From positions 18,042,142 through 18,106,141 of the forward strand of contig NC_135556.1 in assembly GCF_964340395.1 (NCBI RefSeq): DNA of 64,000 nucleotides. Reading direction: 5' to 3'. Shown piece by piece: positions 1-13,595 of the stretch. The DNA is from Glandiceps talaboti (lineage: Eukaryota > Hemichordata > Enteropneusta > Spengelidae). The position numbers and the translations under genes were made by a program. Every line of letters starts with the position of its first letter. The first letter of the stretch is position 1. The notes beneath the pieces were generated by a model. It searched no databases. It was not told the origin of the DNA and worked only from the letters and a program-made list of their open reading frames with translations.

Positions 1-57
<57 letters not shown>
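1..57. repeat. (AGAT)n microsatellite
   Basis: Uninterrupted AGAT tetranucleotide array cut by the window start, so its true length is unknown. Confidence 0.97.
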
Positions 58-58
<1 letters not shown>

Positions 59-1793
59 AGCTATAACATTACCTTCCCTCACAGAAGGTGTAATTCTTAG
101 GATATAGAACTATGTCGAAATTCGTGAACTTGCTGATAGAATGCATTAGTCAAATGCTTGCATAGTCTACATGGAATTGTCGGTCCACTTTTCTCATTTC
201 AACTAGCCTATTATGGGCATTACGTTTAACAGCATTGTACGCTGACGGCATTTGAAATTAGTTCAACTACATTTGACTTTATGAACCCTCTTACTTGTAC
301 AAAATCGATCATTTTAACTTCCCACGACTTCTTGCATTCAGTCAACTCATCTTTCTAGAGCTGCAAAGGTTACTGCTGTATTGTCAGTTCAAGTGCTCTG
401 TAACGGTGTGGTGGAAAGTACGGCGATCTGTGAATTATTAAGGAAATATCATTATGTATTAATCTCTTCATTGGGTTAACGTCATCCTGCCATACTTACT
501 CAATCTATTCACACAAACAACTGTGTAAATCATTCTGTATCATAAGTTATACATGAAACCTGGATGTAAATTACGACGGAACGATTCTAATAAACGTCCC
601 TGGTGTCTGTATACATTGATATGTCATACAAGATTCGAATAATCACTCTCCAATTCCTAAGGCCTAGCTATTGGGTACCTGATTGACAACGGAAGAGACA
701 GAGTGCTAAATGGTATTACTGATTACATCAATCTGTATGTAGACTACTGCCAAAGTTTTTTCATCAAGGCCTAAGGATTTCTGTACAGACAAGCATTTCA
801 AAATCAGCATTAATAAATAGTAATGGGTTTAAACCAAATTCCAATGTAATTCATTTAAAGACGCTTGCGTTGTGTCTAGACATGTCCAGGCCAATGAATT
901 CGAAATAACACATTCTACAGCTTTAAGCATATGCAATCGCAGCGTTTATCTAATCTTTATAATGTGGCAATATTGCATGCAGTGCTACCTCGTCACGCTT
1001 TCAGTAGAATTGTGTTAGTAATTGTACAGAGAATTCATATCGTATTCTCTATCTCTTAAATACTGACTGTGTCAGCTGTTTGTTTGAAAAGGATACGGGT
1101 TATGAATGTCTTAATGATCAATTTGGAAACGAGAACATTTGGAAAGTGGTACAATTTGAAAACTGACACTAAAAGCAATTTGTAGTTTTCTATCAGCACC
1201 GTTTTCATTTGATAGCAAGAAGCATGTCTGGACATATTCCATATATATTGAACAACATGTTTTCCGCGTTAAATTTCAAATGGTTAAAAAGACAGACAGA
1301 GTGAACTATATGACGGAATAGCATTTCTTATTAGTTTATTTTTGCCATCATCTGTAATCTTGTGACTGATGCTTGCAAATATAAACTAAACTATTACTAA
1401 CAATGATACCTTTTTTAGAATTGTGATAAAGTGAAATTTCAAAGTCAGTTAATAAATGCAACTTAATCAGTATAAAGAGACTTATCAAAACATAATAATA
1501 ACATAATAATCAAAGTAATGTACATGAAAAGAATAACAAAGATAAAATAAGATAAATATCCTTACTCTTCGATATGTTTTCTTATTGCCTACATGACTTC
1601 ACATGACCTTAAATAAGGCATTAATGGAGTAGCTCTTAACCTGGTCAGTGTAATTCCATCTAACCTTTTAACTCTAATGGTCTCGTATAATGAACACGAA
1701 TCCGTAAAAATGTCATGCTTAAGTAAGTAGAGTAAATGTATGTATGTTTTAAAACTTAACTCTTTGTATTATTTGAACCCTTAGTCCTTATAT
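58..1793. other. AT-rich non-coding stretch
   Basis: No reading frame of useful length, no recognisable exon and no obvious repeat were seen on either strand. Confidence 0.5.
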
Positions 1794-2935
1794 ATAGGTA
1801 TTATGTATCTTGCAGCTTTACTTATCTTTTCTTTATAAAACTATGTATTTTGCAGCTTTACTCCTAAAACATGTATATGTATTATGTATCTTAAAGCTTC
1901 ATATATGTGTCTTGAAGCTTCACTCCTTATCTATGTATTATGTGTCTTGAAGCTTTATTCCTCATATATGTATGTATCTTGAAGCTTCACTCCTTATATA
2001 TGTATCTTAAAGCTTCGCTCCTTACATATGTATCATGAAGCTTTACTCCCCGTATATGTATTACGTATCTTGAAGCATTACTCCTTATATATGTATTACG
2101 TATCTTGAAGTGTTACTCCTTATATATGTATTACGTATCTTGTCGTGTTACTCCTTATATATGTATCTTGAAGCTTTACTCCTTATATATGTATCTTGAA
2201 GCTTTACTCCCCATATGTATCTTGATAACGTATCATGAAAATGTACTCCTTATATATGTATCTTGAAGCTTTATTCCCCATAATTGTATCATGTATCTTG
2301 ACACCTTACTCCTTATATATGTATTACGTATCTTGAAGTTTTACTCCTTATATATGTATCTTGAAACCTTTCCTCCTTATATATGTATTATGTATCTTGA
2401 AGCCTTACTCAGTACATATGTATTATGTATCTTAAAGCTTTACTCCTTATATATGTATTATGTATCTTAAAGCTTTACTCCTTATATATGTATCTTGAAA
2501 CCTTTCCTCCTTATATATGTATTATGTATCTTGAAGCCTTACTCAGTACATATGTATTATGTATCTTAAAGCTTTACTCCTTATATATGTATTATGTATC
2601 TTAAAGCTTTACTCCTTATATATGTATTATGTATCTTAAAGCTTTACTCCTTGTACGTTTATATGCATCATGTGTCTTAAAGATTTACTCCTATACATGT
2701 ATTAAGTATCTTGCAACTTTATTCCTTATGTATGCATCTTACAGCTTTGCTCCCTATATATGCATCTTACAGCTTTGCTCCTTATATATGTATCTTAAAG
2801 ATTTGCTCCTTATATATGTATCTTGCAGCTTTGCTCCTTATATATGTATCTTGCAGCTTTACTCCCCATATATGCATTATGTATCTTAAAGCTTTACTTT
2901 TTATATATGTATTGTGTATCTTAAAGCTTTATAGA
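1794..2935. repeat. Degenerate minisatellite, about 25-40 bp units
   Basis: About 1.1 kb is built from variants of one motif: a TATGTATTATGTATCTT block, then a GAAGCTTTACTCCTTATA block. Some units lack the TATGTATTA half, so the period varies. Higher-order copies are visible (a block near 2365-2450 recurs near 2490-2575). The small frames inside, rich in Leu, Tyr, Ser and Cys, are products of the repeat and not genes. Confidence 0.9.
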
Positions 2936-3716
2936 TGAAATAGAATAAATTGATCTCTCCAGCTGGGAATTAGACAGAGATTCAAACAATTTGGTATTTT
3001 GATTTAGAGTCTGACCTGCTCGTTTTTGTTATGGAATGAAGCAGGTGTTCCTGTTGTTTGGAAGAAATTATAAATAGCTTGATGAACATTTGGAAGTCCA
3101 AGTAAGTGAATGGCTACATAAATGTGTTTTATGCTATTGATTCCTTTACCTCCCTAGTGGAATATGTACTAACGAGTACTGGATAACAATAACATCACTT
3201 TCCATTACCATCACAGATTTATTTCATGGTATTTGAAAACTATAATCTTGTGTTCATGTCTATTGAAACTGTAACAGTAACTTACTCTATGCAGTTAAAG
3301 TAATTGTGAATGTGAGTAGGATGTCTAACAGAAGGCATGCTGTCATCGTTTCATCATGTTCAAGTACGAGGAAACACGCTAGACGGAAGCTATTTTTACT
3401 TTCATCTGTCAGGATTCGTTAATGTTTATCTCATTGGGGTGCTTTCCCTCGGTTGTTGGCTATGGCAAGGAGATGTCAGTGTTCCAATGATAGTTAATAG
3501 TCTCCAAGGGGGGCTTTCCTTGAATTTGACGCATGATAAGTTCTTCAATTGTAAGCTATGGCAAAGAAATGTCAATGTTTAATCTAGACAAGGAATGTTT
3601 GTGTAATTGAACAGAAAAAGGTTTTGTATTTGGTACAATTTGTACTCATGTTAATATTTCGCATTTATCGAGCAATTTCCAAAAGAGATGTGATCATGGA
3701 GCTTTTCAATTATTAC
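2936..3716. other. Non-coding stretch
   Basis: No gene or repeat structure recognised. A short frame at 3337-3582 shows no family resemblance and no splice context. Confidence 0.4.
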
Positions 3717-3797
3717 CTTGGCGCAGACACCTATATTAGTTGAAAGGCCCAATATAACAACTTCTTCGACTCCCGAGGAATGTACAATAAATAATTG
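3717..3797 (-). CDS. Possible single exon resembling part of an isochorismatase-like hydrolase
   Basis: On the minus strand a strong 3' splice site (pyrimidine tract then CTTCTCCTTCGCAG) precedes 81 bp (27 codons, phase 0) followed by AAG|GTAATA. The translation contains GVEEVVILGLSTNIGVCAK. This recalls the strand-turn segment before the catalytic-cysteine region of isochorismatase/nicotinamidase-type cysteine hydrolases (pattern G-hydrophobic strand-G-x-[AS]-T). No other exons of such a gene were found nearby, so it may be a chance match, a relic, or one exon of a gene with long introns. Seen: splice-like borders and the peptide. Inferred: the family. Confidence 0.2.
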
Positions 3798-5803
3798 CTG
3801 CGAAGGAGAAGCGTTGTTTAGATCGACAGTATCTACAACAATGTTGAATCTACATAGATTGTACATGCAATCTGTCAGATATACTACATTCAACCATTTC
3901 ACTCCTCAGCAAGGAGCAATATAAGGTGTACCAAAAGTTACACTCGTTAACCCGTAACAAATTGCACTTCTGCGAAAACTATTAATTTTCATAAAGCATA
4001 GACGCCTACTTCAGAAGAGGGAGAGTGTGTCTTGGCATATGGCTTATCACATTTCATAGAGGTGGAAGGGGTGGGTGCAATTTGCCATTCATACTAGTAA
4101 GATCATTTACTAATTGTATGATGCAGTAAAGCATTTACTTTATAAATTAACAAAAACCGTAGTTACAAAATTGTTTTTATGAAATTGTGTCACAAAGAAC
4201 TTTTTCAATCAATGAAATATCGCACCAAAATTAAAAGGGGGCAAAGAGTGTCTGTTGCCTTTTTTTTATGACCTTCATATATCGCAATTTGTCCATGATT
4301 TGTCAATTATAAAAAAGAACTTCGTATGCTGCAATAACTTGTCATGCAATACTTTTGTTTATATGAAGATGTGCTGTAACAGTTGCAACAATGCCACTAA
4401 TTTTAACTTCTTGAAGACATCAAATATACCCCCTAACTATTTGCTTTGCTAACTTTCCAACTTGAATGTGATGTAGTACTATAAATAAACCCTATTATTC
4501 TCTGCCTCCAGTATGGCGAAAAAGATATAACAGAATGCTCTAAGTATAAGCATACTCGTGGGAATGCTTACATCAATACTTTGATAAGTCTTCAACATCG
4601 ATGGTCCTTTGAGACCAAAACACATGTAAATTGTAATGGCAAACGGTGTGTTAATCGTTCTTATCTTTATCTAAATCATAAAATATTCAAAACCAATCAA
4701 TATGCATGTCAGAAAGGCAATGTCATGTATGGACAGTCTGATTTCCTAAACAAAGATGCAAGGAGGGCTTGAAAATAGTTTTGAATATTTTCACTCTGTT
4801 ACTGAGGATCAATTCTGATATTATATTAATAGTATATCGGTTTCTATTATAGCAACAGAAACATGTGCATCATTATCTTTGCCCTGAAATGTCTACTTGA
4901 AATACATTTTTGTGTATATCTAATTTCTAATCATTACATACCCTTTGATAGAAAACAAGATACCCTATACCTTACAACCATTCTATTTAATACGAATGAG
5001 TTGAACGCTTTACTTTGTTTTATCATCCCAGACACTGAAACCAATATTTCCATCTTATTTTGGTAAGATAACTAACATACAACAGACAGGCACTACGACA
5101 AAGGTTATCGTCAAAGTTTGGTGTTTTCTGAATATATCATTTTACTTATGGCTATAGTACGTCTGTACATGCACATTTCGAGTCAATTTAGAAAATATGG
5201 TGTTTACTTGGGATAGTTTTTGACGTTGCTTCCCAATCTTGGAGACGGTCGTCTTGAAAGACGTGCTCAATATTCGATACACCTCGCCCCCGTAATCTAC
5301 ATCCTGTGTAATACATTCGTAGAATCACCCCCCCCCCCTGGTAGCGAACATCACCCCTATCCTCAAAGACGAAAAAGATCATCGTCTTTTATTGTTTTGT
5401 CCTGTGGTTGTCTGTATGGTTTATAATAAATACTATTCGTTGGAGATAATAGTAGAGTGGTGCAAAGAAAGTACACTTGATTTATTACTCAAGTGGCAAG
5501 GTTTGTAGGAAGGAACAGTGTGATATAACACTGACTCATGTACATATATCTGAAATGTTACTCAGTATTTCATAGCTTCAGGGAACAGCTTGATTCGTTT
5601 CCTAATCACTGATCAATCTGAAACGATGTTTTACATTCACGATAAGTGCTATCGCACAATTAAGAACAAATCCGGCTTTGGAAAAGATTAGTGTGGGGAG
5701 GAATTTCCAGACGGTATTGGTCTGAGAAGGATGAACTTGTATATCATGTATGTTTGAATTCTTCTTTTTCCATTAAAATATGTTTGCATAAGCTGAGGAG
5801 GGG

Positions 5804-5842
5804 GTGGTGGTGGTGGTGGTGGTGTCGGTGGTGGTGGTGGTG
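5804..5842. repeat. (GGT)n microsatellite
   Basis: Two GGT arrays separated by a GTC, followed by GT-rich sequence. The minus strand is a poly-proline shadow, not a gene. Confidence 0.85.
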
Positions 5843-7016
5843 TGTCTGTGCGTCTGTGTTTATATGTGTGTAGAGTGAGAATACGTATTAACTTATGCAT
5901 ATTTACATAGTATATCTATAGAGGAGGTATACTCTCCAGAGCAATTCTACATACTTGTGCCCTTGTAAATCATTCATGTGTTATAAAGTACGGAACAACT
6001 GTACAAATGGGACAATACTAGAAGTGTACAAATGGTTGATTTATGGTAGGGGGACTTCGATTCTGTGTATGTATATTATTTATGTGGTGGTGGTATTTAT
6101 ATATACCACAATATGGTAATTTCCATAAGGTTTCGAGTGACAGTGATCTGTTATTCTTTGAAATACCTAAAAATGGCATTTCCCCCATTTTATATGGTTT
6201 GCTACCTTATTAGGAATACTTTGATTTGAAATAAATATAACCACTAAGAACGGAACTTGTGGACTGTGGCTCTTTTCGTCAATCAGATGGGACAGTGGGA
6301 TAATGAGACACAGTAGTGAAATTACTTTAAATTGCATAGAATCGTAAACCCCTAACCTTGTTTCCCTTAAATCGTAACAGCTAATTTGCTCTCTTAGGTT
6401 TTAACATCTCCATGCGGAAATGAAATTCGACTTCCCTTTGAGATGCATTCCACGAGCTTTAAAAATTGCCTTTGAGGTTTAACATGGAGGTAATCATAGT
6501 ACTTGCAACACTCCAGGGAATGAATGAACATGTCAAATCGTTCTCCATAAGCATCATCACCATCAGTAACAAACAGCACGCTTATAACCACTGTATTGCA
6601 CAATTATGCAATCCATTCAATAGTTTTAAAAAATCAATTTGTATGCAAATTAGCCGGGCTCCCTGATAATTACGAGTCTAAACATGACTACATGTAAATT
6701 ACGTGAATGACTCTTACGTCCGTGAATTTGAAACAAAAGGGCGCCTTGAGGACAATTGCTTTCCAGACACGCTCTCTTTTAAGATACTAAACATGTAGAG
6801 TCAGGACAAGATTATGAGATTAGGGATGTTTTAATTTAGAGAAGAGGAGAAGAATGGACAAGATGTCTTTAATATTTAGTCAATAAAGAGGGAATTAGAA
6901 AGAGAGAAAAGTAGCTAGGAAAGGAGAAAAACTTGTATATCACCAAAAAGATCAATGAGTCATTGATCAATATCACACGTAGAATAAGTTTTACTTCACC
7001 ACAAAAAATAATCATG

Positions 7017-7066
7017 CAATCGATCTATTATTCAACCAAATAACCAATCAATCAATAGATCGATTG
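7017..7066. repeat. Inverted repeat, 13-bp perfect arms
   Basis: CAATCGATCTATT (7017-7029) is the exact reverse complement of AATAGATCGATTG (7054-7066), with a 24-bp loop. No function assigned. Confidence 0.7.
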
Positions 7067-8305
7067 ATCAATTAAATGCTCACTGTCCCCTGTGGTCAAT
7101 GTGCTGATGGATTACTACTTCGCATGCCATCTGGCAAGATTTGTGTTTAAATTAGCATGAATAGAGGATCACTCCAGTAGTTGGAAATGTTCGCCACATT
7201 CGAAAGCCAGCGACTCGCCTAGTCTGAAGTCTCATAGCATGGACGTATCATCCGAGCTTATTGAATCTGACTGGTATTGAAATGTTCCATTTTGAATAAA
7301 TGATGTATATTGCCATGGCAATTGTCATGGGTGTATATACATTATGGCATTTATAACGGCCTAAGTCGAAAATCGCCCCGAAGGAGAGAAAATAACACGT
7401 TTGTCCCGTTGAGTAACACGTAGATAGATTCGTTTTCACCCAAAACAATAAGATCAATATGTACCGCTCGCGCGCCGCCAGATATAGAGTGCGCAGACAG
7501 CAATCGATGAATCCAAGATATGAATTATTTTTTGCAAGGTGCATACATTAATCAAAAGGGGAGAACTGCTATTCAAAATTATAACCGAACAAGAATTGGC
7601 CTGAGAGAAAATGGAGAGTATACACTGAAGTAGCGACTTTATCTCAAAATAACACTTTTTGGAAACAACAAAGTTGTTTCTAAGCTTGAAAGAATGTTGA
7701 ATAATTGTAATGGGTGTAGGTAATATATAGACCAGTCCAGACACTCACTTGTGCGATCACATGAATATACGAGCCAGACAACCACATTTCATTAAAAGTA
7801 GAACAAATTTGTCACGTTTTCTTTCAAGAGTGACTTATATTAATACAGGTTACTTGCATGTCTTGCCCAGGTCAAGGATCAGTCCTACTGCGGAATTAAT
7901 TCAGATTGCTATCAGATTCCGTTAGTTAAACCTTTCTGAGTTCTGATTATCAGATACCTGTAATCCTAATTCGTACTTTTATGGCAACAAAACATTGCTT
8001 ACTGTCAGGTATAGTTGTATCTCGATTTTACAGAACTACTTTTGACATTTCACCAATGGTGATATATGACCTGTTAGGGAATTGTTTATCCGGCAGCAAT
8101 CATAAGCTAAGTCTCACGGTTACCTGTGGCTTATCTTGTCTGAACCAGACCTATTGGCGTCAATTTGCCAGTCTACAAATTTGTGTCGGTGAAAGAATAG
8201 TTACTAGATTGATTCTGTAACCCCTTATTAATTTGTATCTCTGCATGACGTGCAGCATTTTACATGACAAATTTTACATACTGCCAACTCTAAACTTGTA
8301 CTAGT

Positions 8306-8413
8306 TTGTAAGGTACGCCGTGACGGGGTGTCCTCACACAATGCATATCGTCAACCACTTGTATCCAGTGAGAGGAGGTCGGTGAGGGCGTATCGACAAG
8401 ACGTATCTCACAG
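8306..8413 (+). other. Imperfect hairpin, family member A
   Basis: The 5' arm begins TGTAAGGTACGCCGTGACGG and the 3' arm, read as reverse complement, begins TGTGAGATACGTCTTGTCG. The arms stay alignable for about 32 bp, including a CCTCAC block near the loop. The arms resemble those of the hairpins at 21857-21955 and 23677-23763, so this is one copy of a dispersed family. It could be a short foldback transposon or a small-RNA precursor. Confidence 0.6.
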
Positions 8414-11400
8414 TGTACTTTTGTGCGAGGGTTATCAAATAAATTGCAAACCTTAATATCAAAAGAGTATAGATTTACTATAAAAAAAAATTAGGGAGAC
8501 AAACTTTAGACACTGTTTTTATCTTAATTTTAAATGCTTACAAAAAACTGACATCATGAAAAGCGCATAAAATATCAATATAGCGTTTATAGGTTTACGA
8601 ATGTGCATGTTTCTAAAATCCTGATGTCGACTTTTTTGTGCACCCAAAAAGTTCCTCGTCGACTAATTTTGGTTTGATTAACTGCTGCATTAAAGACAAC
8701 CTGGCTACTATGATTGTTGATTAAATACAATGACAATATGTTATTCTTCATAGGTAACAAACAAACCACTGAAAAATTTTCAGATCTGGTCAATGGCCCC
8801 TTTAATAAATACATACTGCATACTCCAGTTCTTATGTTTTCAAGCGGCTGTATAATGGGCAAATGTGTCATACCAGACCGACTGTTGTATGAATATCATC
8901 AAATGTTATATACCCTGTGTTATACCATGTTGCCCATGACAACCAACAGATCTAGCAGAATGTGACCTGGTTTGAATCTGAATGTTAGTGTATATGTGAA
9001 ATTAAGATATGGGGATACAGTTGTATACTGAACACCGTCAAGTCATCTATCACCACAAAGGGAGCCGTGATATTTTTAGTTGGAAATAAATGTACAACTG
9101 GTCGCCAACGCGCCCCGGTGTGTTTCCTTAATTGTATACCATGTGTTGAGGCGTTAGGCAAGTCTTTCTGTATATCCATCAAGGAGCCACGGTTTACAAT
9201 GTTGTCTACGTGACAGACGTCTTTTGTCGTGGGAACGTTTCTTTGTTTCTATATGAATTTTATGTTACACTCTTCCGGAAGTATATACTGGAAGTTATAA
9301 TTATTAACGAAAGCAGTTCTTTACAATGCCTGGCCAACTCTATATGTTTCAACAAAGAGAGGATTTCTGCCATGGTCAAGTTAACATGTTGTGGTGTCAC
9401 TGACTATTAGTAATGATTAATTCATATGATTATCCAATTCCTGTATTATACAGGAATTCAAATTTGCATATCACAACATATTTACATATCATTTGCTATG
9501 ATACAGGAACTTAAAAATAATTGCAAATCAAGTTATTGCGGGGATGGGCACGTGGTTGTCGAACCGGAATTCGAATATGACGTTACCATTGTAAACCAAT
9601 ATGGTCTGTCGTCAAATATAGAGGATTTGTAACTTTAAATATATGAAATCGCTCGCCTGGAGGATTAAAAGCTTTTTGTATCGGAAAACACGACACATGT
9701 AATCATTTTGTCTCGTTACAATTACTGCAGATAACACCGTGGGCTATACAACCCCCCCCCCCCCATTTTATGCATGAAAGGTGATCTTCATGTTTCTGCC
9801 GTACCTGACAGAAATGTTGATGTTTCTTGTCTTGATAATGTTTTAAGTGTAGGTGATTTTTAAACAACATGCTTTGAAGCCGCCGACATTCAATATTAGT
9901 GATGAAACGATTGCTGAGCAAAACACTATAAGTACCGGTGGAAGAGTACGAAAACAGCTTGAGGGTAAATGGCGTTAAGTTTACATCGTAAGTGACTCGT
10001 ATAGACTACATGGCGGCTTTTAAATATTTAATACAGTATACTCCATTCAGTGACAGTCGTTGTGAAAAACTACGACAAAGTATCTCACTTTAAACGTAAT
10101 TGTTTGCTTTCAACCGGGCATTGACATCAACATCGTCGCTATGTTCAAATACCACACATCGTTATAATTCAACATCAGTAATAAATAATGTATTTGTACA
10201 ACGAACCTGTTGGGTACAGCCTTTGTGAACACATCGAGTCCATCAATATAATATGAAATGTTACTCTCGGTACAAATATCAGTTGGAACAAGATTATGAA
10301 GTTAACTACTATATAAACCCATTTATCTTACCACCGCAGAATTTCATTTCCTCGGTGCATAAAAAGACAGTGCTCTTACGGTCATGCTAATTTTTAAAAT
10401 CGAATTTAATTTTCTCTATATATCATAAGACAGACATATAAGGGGGCCATTTACACGCGTTTATCTTGTTATTATACCTAGTTAATGTTATGAGAGGACA
10501 CTCATTATTTTTGTAAGAATGGAATGTAAGTAATAATTTTTTTACATTTATTACAAAGAACATATAAATAGGAAACAGAGGTTTTCTTTGCATGGAGAAT
10601 TTATAAGAATCAATTTAAAATCACATTTTTAAATAAGCTGTTACTCCGTGATCTCAACGCTGAGATTCGGGCGTAAAAAATTAGATAAACAAATCTCAAA
10701 AGTCAAGTTGCCAAAAATACTCACACTAAAATTAATTTTCTCAACTATAGTTCCTTATACGCTCACGCTTTTCTCCAAAATGCTAACAACTATCTTTGCT
10801 TGTAAAAGAGTCTTGCCGAGATGGAAATAACAATTATATTATATTAGCATATTAATCATGACAATGTATCATTCTGATTGGACGAGAGCTCCACGTAGCC
10901 ATGGTATAACGTTGATATGCCAGTGGCAAAACGGTCGGGAACAATCATACCACGTTTTAATACTCCTGAACATACGACCTGTCAGAGTGTCATCGCCACC
11001 GCCTAGGGGGTTTAGACTTGCACAAAAATTTTGTCGTAATTATAATAGTTTCAGCCGCTAAAAGCACTTACATTGTAAATTGTCTCCTACAGCTCTCTCT
11101 TTCGAAAGGACCGACTTAAAACGAGTTTTTGACGTGTGTTGATAAATAAAATGACAAAGCTCAAGGCTCTATTTGGAATCTAGAATTGACACGGTTTGCG
11201 CGCCGTCAGACTCATCGTATATGGTATCGTCTTTCTTAGAATAAATGAAATCAGCTACAATTAGTTGAGAGTTTGCACTTCAACTTGAACATCGATGATT
11301 GACGTCAGCAAGAAGTTCTTCAATCTTCAATTTGCAGGCAAATCATTTGTTTCCCATTGTATCCTTTTGACTTACCACGATTTAGAAATCTTAACTTACG

Positions 11401-11616
11401 CATATTTGAATGGCGTTCAATAGCACATCTAATGTCGTTCAATCCTATAGTCTGGCAAACAATTGAACACATAAATACTACCATTGTGTTCAGTGTTAGT
11501 CTATGTGTAATTTGTACCCCACTGCGAGTTGTGCTCATGTGTAGTTGTGATCAGTGATAAAACGATGTTCTGATCAAACTTATTTCTAATCAACAGTAAA
11601 TTCAATTATTCTAATA

Positions 11617-11618
<2 letters not shown>
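8414..11618. other. Non-coding stretch
   Basis: No gene recognised. It contains a short perfect inverted repeat at 9436-9458 and a poly-C run near 9750-9764. Frames of 60-94 codons here have no recognisable content. Confidence 0.4.
9436..9458. repeat. Short perfect inverted repeat
   Basis: AATTCCTGTAT and ATACAGGAATT are 11-bp arms around a single central base. No downstream U-tract or other context gives it a role. Confidence 0.6.
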
Positions 11619-11654
<36 letters not shown>

Positions 11655-11733
11655 GCCTGTATGCATGTATGTATGTATGTATGTATGTATGTATGTATGT
11701 ATGTATGTCTTGTCTGTCTGTCTGTCTGTCTGA
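11619..11733. repeat. Compound microsatellite (GTCT)n-(GTAT)n-(GTCT)n
   Basis: GTCT arrays flank a GTAT/GCAT array. All frames through it are open only because tetranucleotide arrays rarely form stops. Confidence 0.95.
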
Positions 11734-12265
11734 CCGTGCCCTCTCTGTGTGGAAAAGAACGATAAAGATACGCCAATATCCATGCAAGAATAGTATGTGG
11801 TCTGTAAACAATGTTGTCAGCTAATACACAATTAACTGATAACAGTATGATAACAGTGCCACAACTGTGATTATATTCAGCTCTCAGTGAGGTGCCCTCC
11901 GGAATAATGCGATTTCTTGAACATCGAAGGAGAGGGTATCTGCAGCAGGAAGTCAAATGTCACTCAGCTACTTACAATGTAGTTGTGTTTCGTCAAGTCA
12001 ATGTCATCATCAATGTCATTGTAGTCAATATTCTTAACCGATGGCGGACAGCTGTATCTCGCACTTTAAGATCCATCCACTAGAAACAAGGAAGGCGGCA
12101 ACATCAACGTCACGTTCGTTGTCAAAATAGCATTCGATTGGTTTAGTTAAGGATCACGACTTTTGATCCGTTGAAAGATCAGGATCGATAAATGTAGTTT
12201 ATCGTGGGATTTGTACTTGATTACAGTTTTAGCTACTGCAATACCTACAGTTAGTAATCATTGAC
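11734..12265. other. Non-coding stretch left of the large palindrome
   Basis: No gene or recognised repeat. Confidence 0.4.
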
Positions 12266-12727
12266 ACGTTCACCCTTGACAATAGACGTAACAATATCTG
12301 TATGCTGTTTGCAGGACAGGCACAGACTTCACCACCTACTTCCATCCACGAATTATCACAAATATCCTAAACATTCCAATAGAAATGTTACTTTCGCGGG
12401 AAAAAACAAAGAGGAAACAGTCTTGTCGTGTATAGCATTCGGTTGGTTGATTATAGTAAATTGTAATTACTAGTGAGTTTGCATCCATGTTTTTTTTTTC
12501 TCACTTTTTAAAAAAATATATATAGTCTTTGTGTACCTTGCTTTTATTTTGTTCCTTGTAAGCGACATTTTAATATTTTAATATTACTCACTGTACTTTA
12601 TATTTCACTGGAACCTTTATGACCAGTTTCATCAATTCCATCGATCAAATATTTTTGTTGAACTCAAGCAAGTTGACAATTTTACTTTCTATCACAATAT
12701 TATTTTAATAAACCATCTATCTATCTG

Positions 12728-12960
12728 TATGTTTGTATGTATGTATGTATGTATGTATGTATGGATGTATGTATGTATGTATGTATGTATGTATGTATGT
12801 ATGTATGTATGTATGTGTATGTGTGTATGTATGCATGTCTTCTGTCTATCTATCTATCAATCTATCTATCTATATATCTATCTATCTATCTATTTATCTG
12901 TCCGCCTGCCTGCCTGCGTATCTATTTCTCCCCCTCCCTCCATGGGGGGTCTGTCTTTCC

Positions 12961-13000
<40 letters not shown>
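12728..13000. repeat. Microsatellite cluster in the left arm
   Basis: (GTAT)n at about 12728-12830, (CTAT)n at about 12843-12898, then GCCT units and (GTCT)n at about 12960-13000. The apparent plus-strand frames here encode only repeat peptides. Confidence 0.95.
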
Positions 13001-13001
<1 letters not shown>

Positions 13002-13296
13002 AAATAAGATGTATCGTTTTAAGTATGAGAATGTTATACTAACAAATACAGCATTCCTGTGATTGAAACTGAACAAGTTTGTAATCATGTTCAGCAATCA
13101 ATGATGCAATACAAATTTATCAGGTATCAGGTATACCTTGTATTCACACGTTCCCCTTGGTCTCTTGATAGTGCAGAGATGAGATACAGTTGGCTTCAAC
13201 TCTTGATATAGGTCACCGCGTAGCAGTTCGATTCATTTTATGTTTGACGATACACAGAATTAGAGTATGCGCAACTATGGTCAATGCATCTTATTT

Positions 13297-13298
<2 letters not shown>

Positions 13299-13353
<55 letters not shown>

Positions 13354-13595
13354 GGACAGACAGACCCCCCATGGAGGGAGGGGGAGAAATAGATACGCAG
13401 GCAGGCAGGCGGACAGATAAATAGATAGATAGATAGATATATAGATAGATAGATTGATAGATAGATAGACAGAAGACATACATACATACACACATACACA
13501 CACATACATACATACATACATACATACATACATACATCCATACATACATACATACATACATACATACATACATACATACAAACATACAGATAGAT
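13299..13595. repeat. Microsatellite cluster in the right arm
   Basis: Mirror image of the left-arm cluster: (ACAG)n, (GCAG)n, (ATAG)n and (ACAT)n. The GACA and ACAT arrays differ in copy number from their left-arm partners. Confidence 0.95.

Larger units (their letters stand above)
3798..8305. other. Non-coding stretch with small simple repeats
   Basis: No supported gene. It contains a poly-C run near 5327-5339, a GGT array at 5804-5842 and a 13-bp inverted repeat at 7017-7066. Several short open frames (for example 7248-7744 minus) show no domain, no codon bias and no splice context. Confidence 0.45.

Noticed and set aside
7248-7744. Two overlapping minus-strand frames of 96-98 codons
   Set aside because: No recognisable motif, no splice sites framing them and AT-driven composition.
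12261-12473. Small frame repeated in both palindrome arms (70 and 65 codons)
   Set aside because: It is duplicated because the arms are duplicated; no family resemblance and no splice or promoter context.
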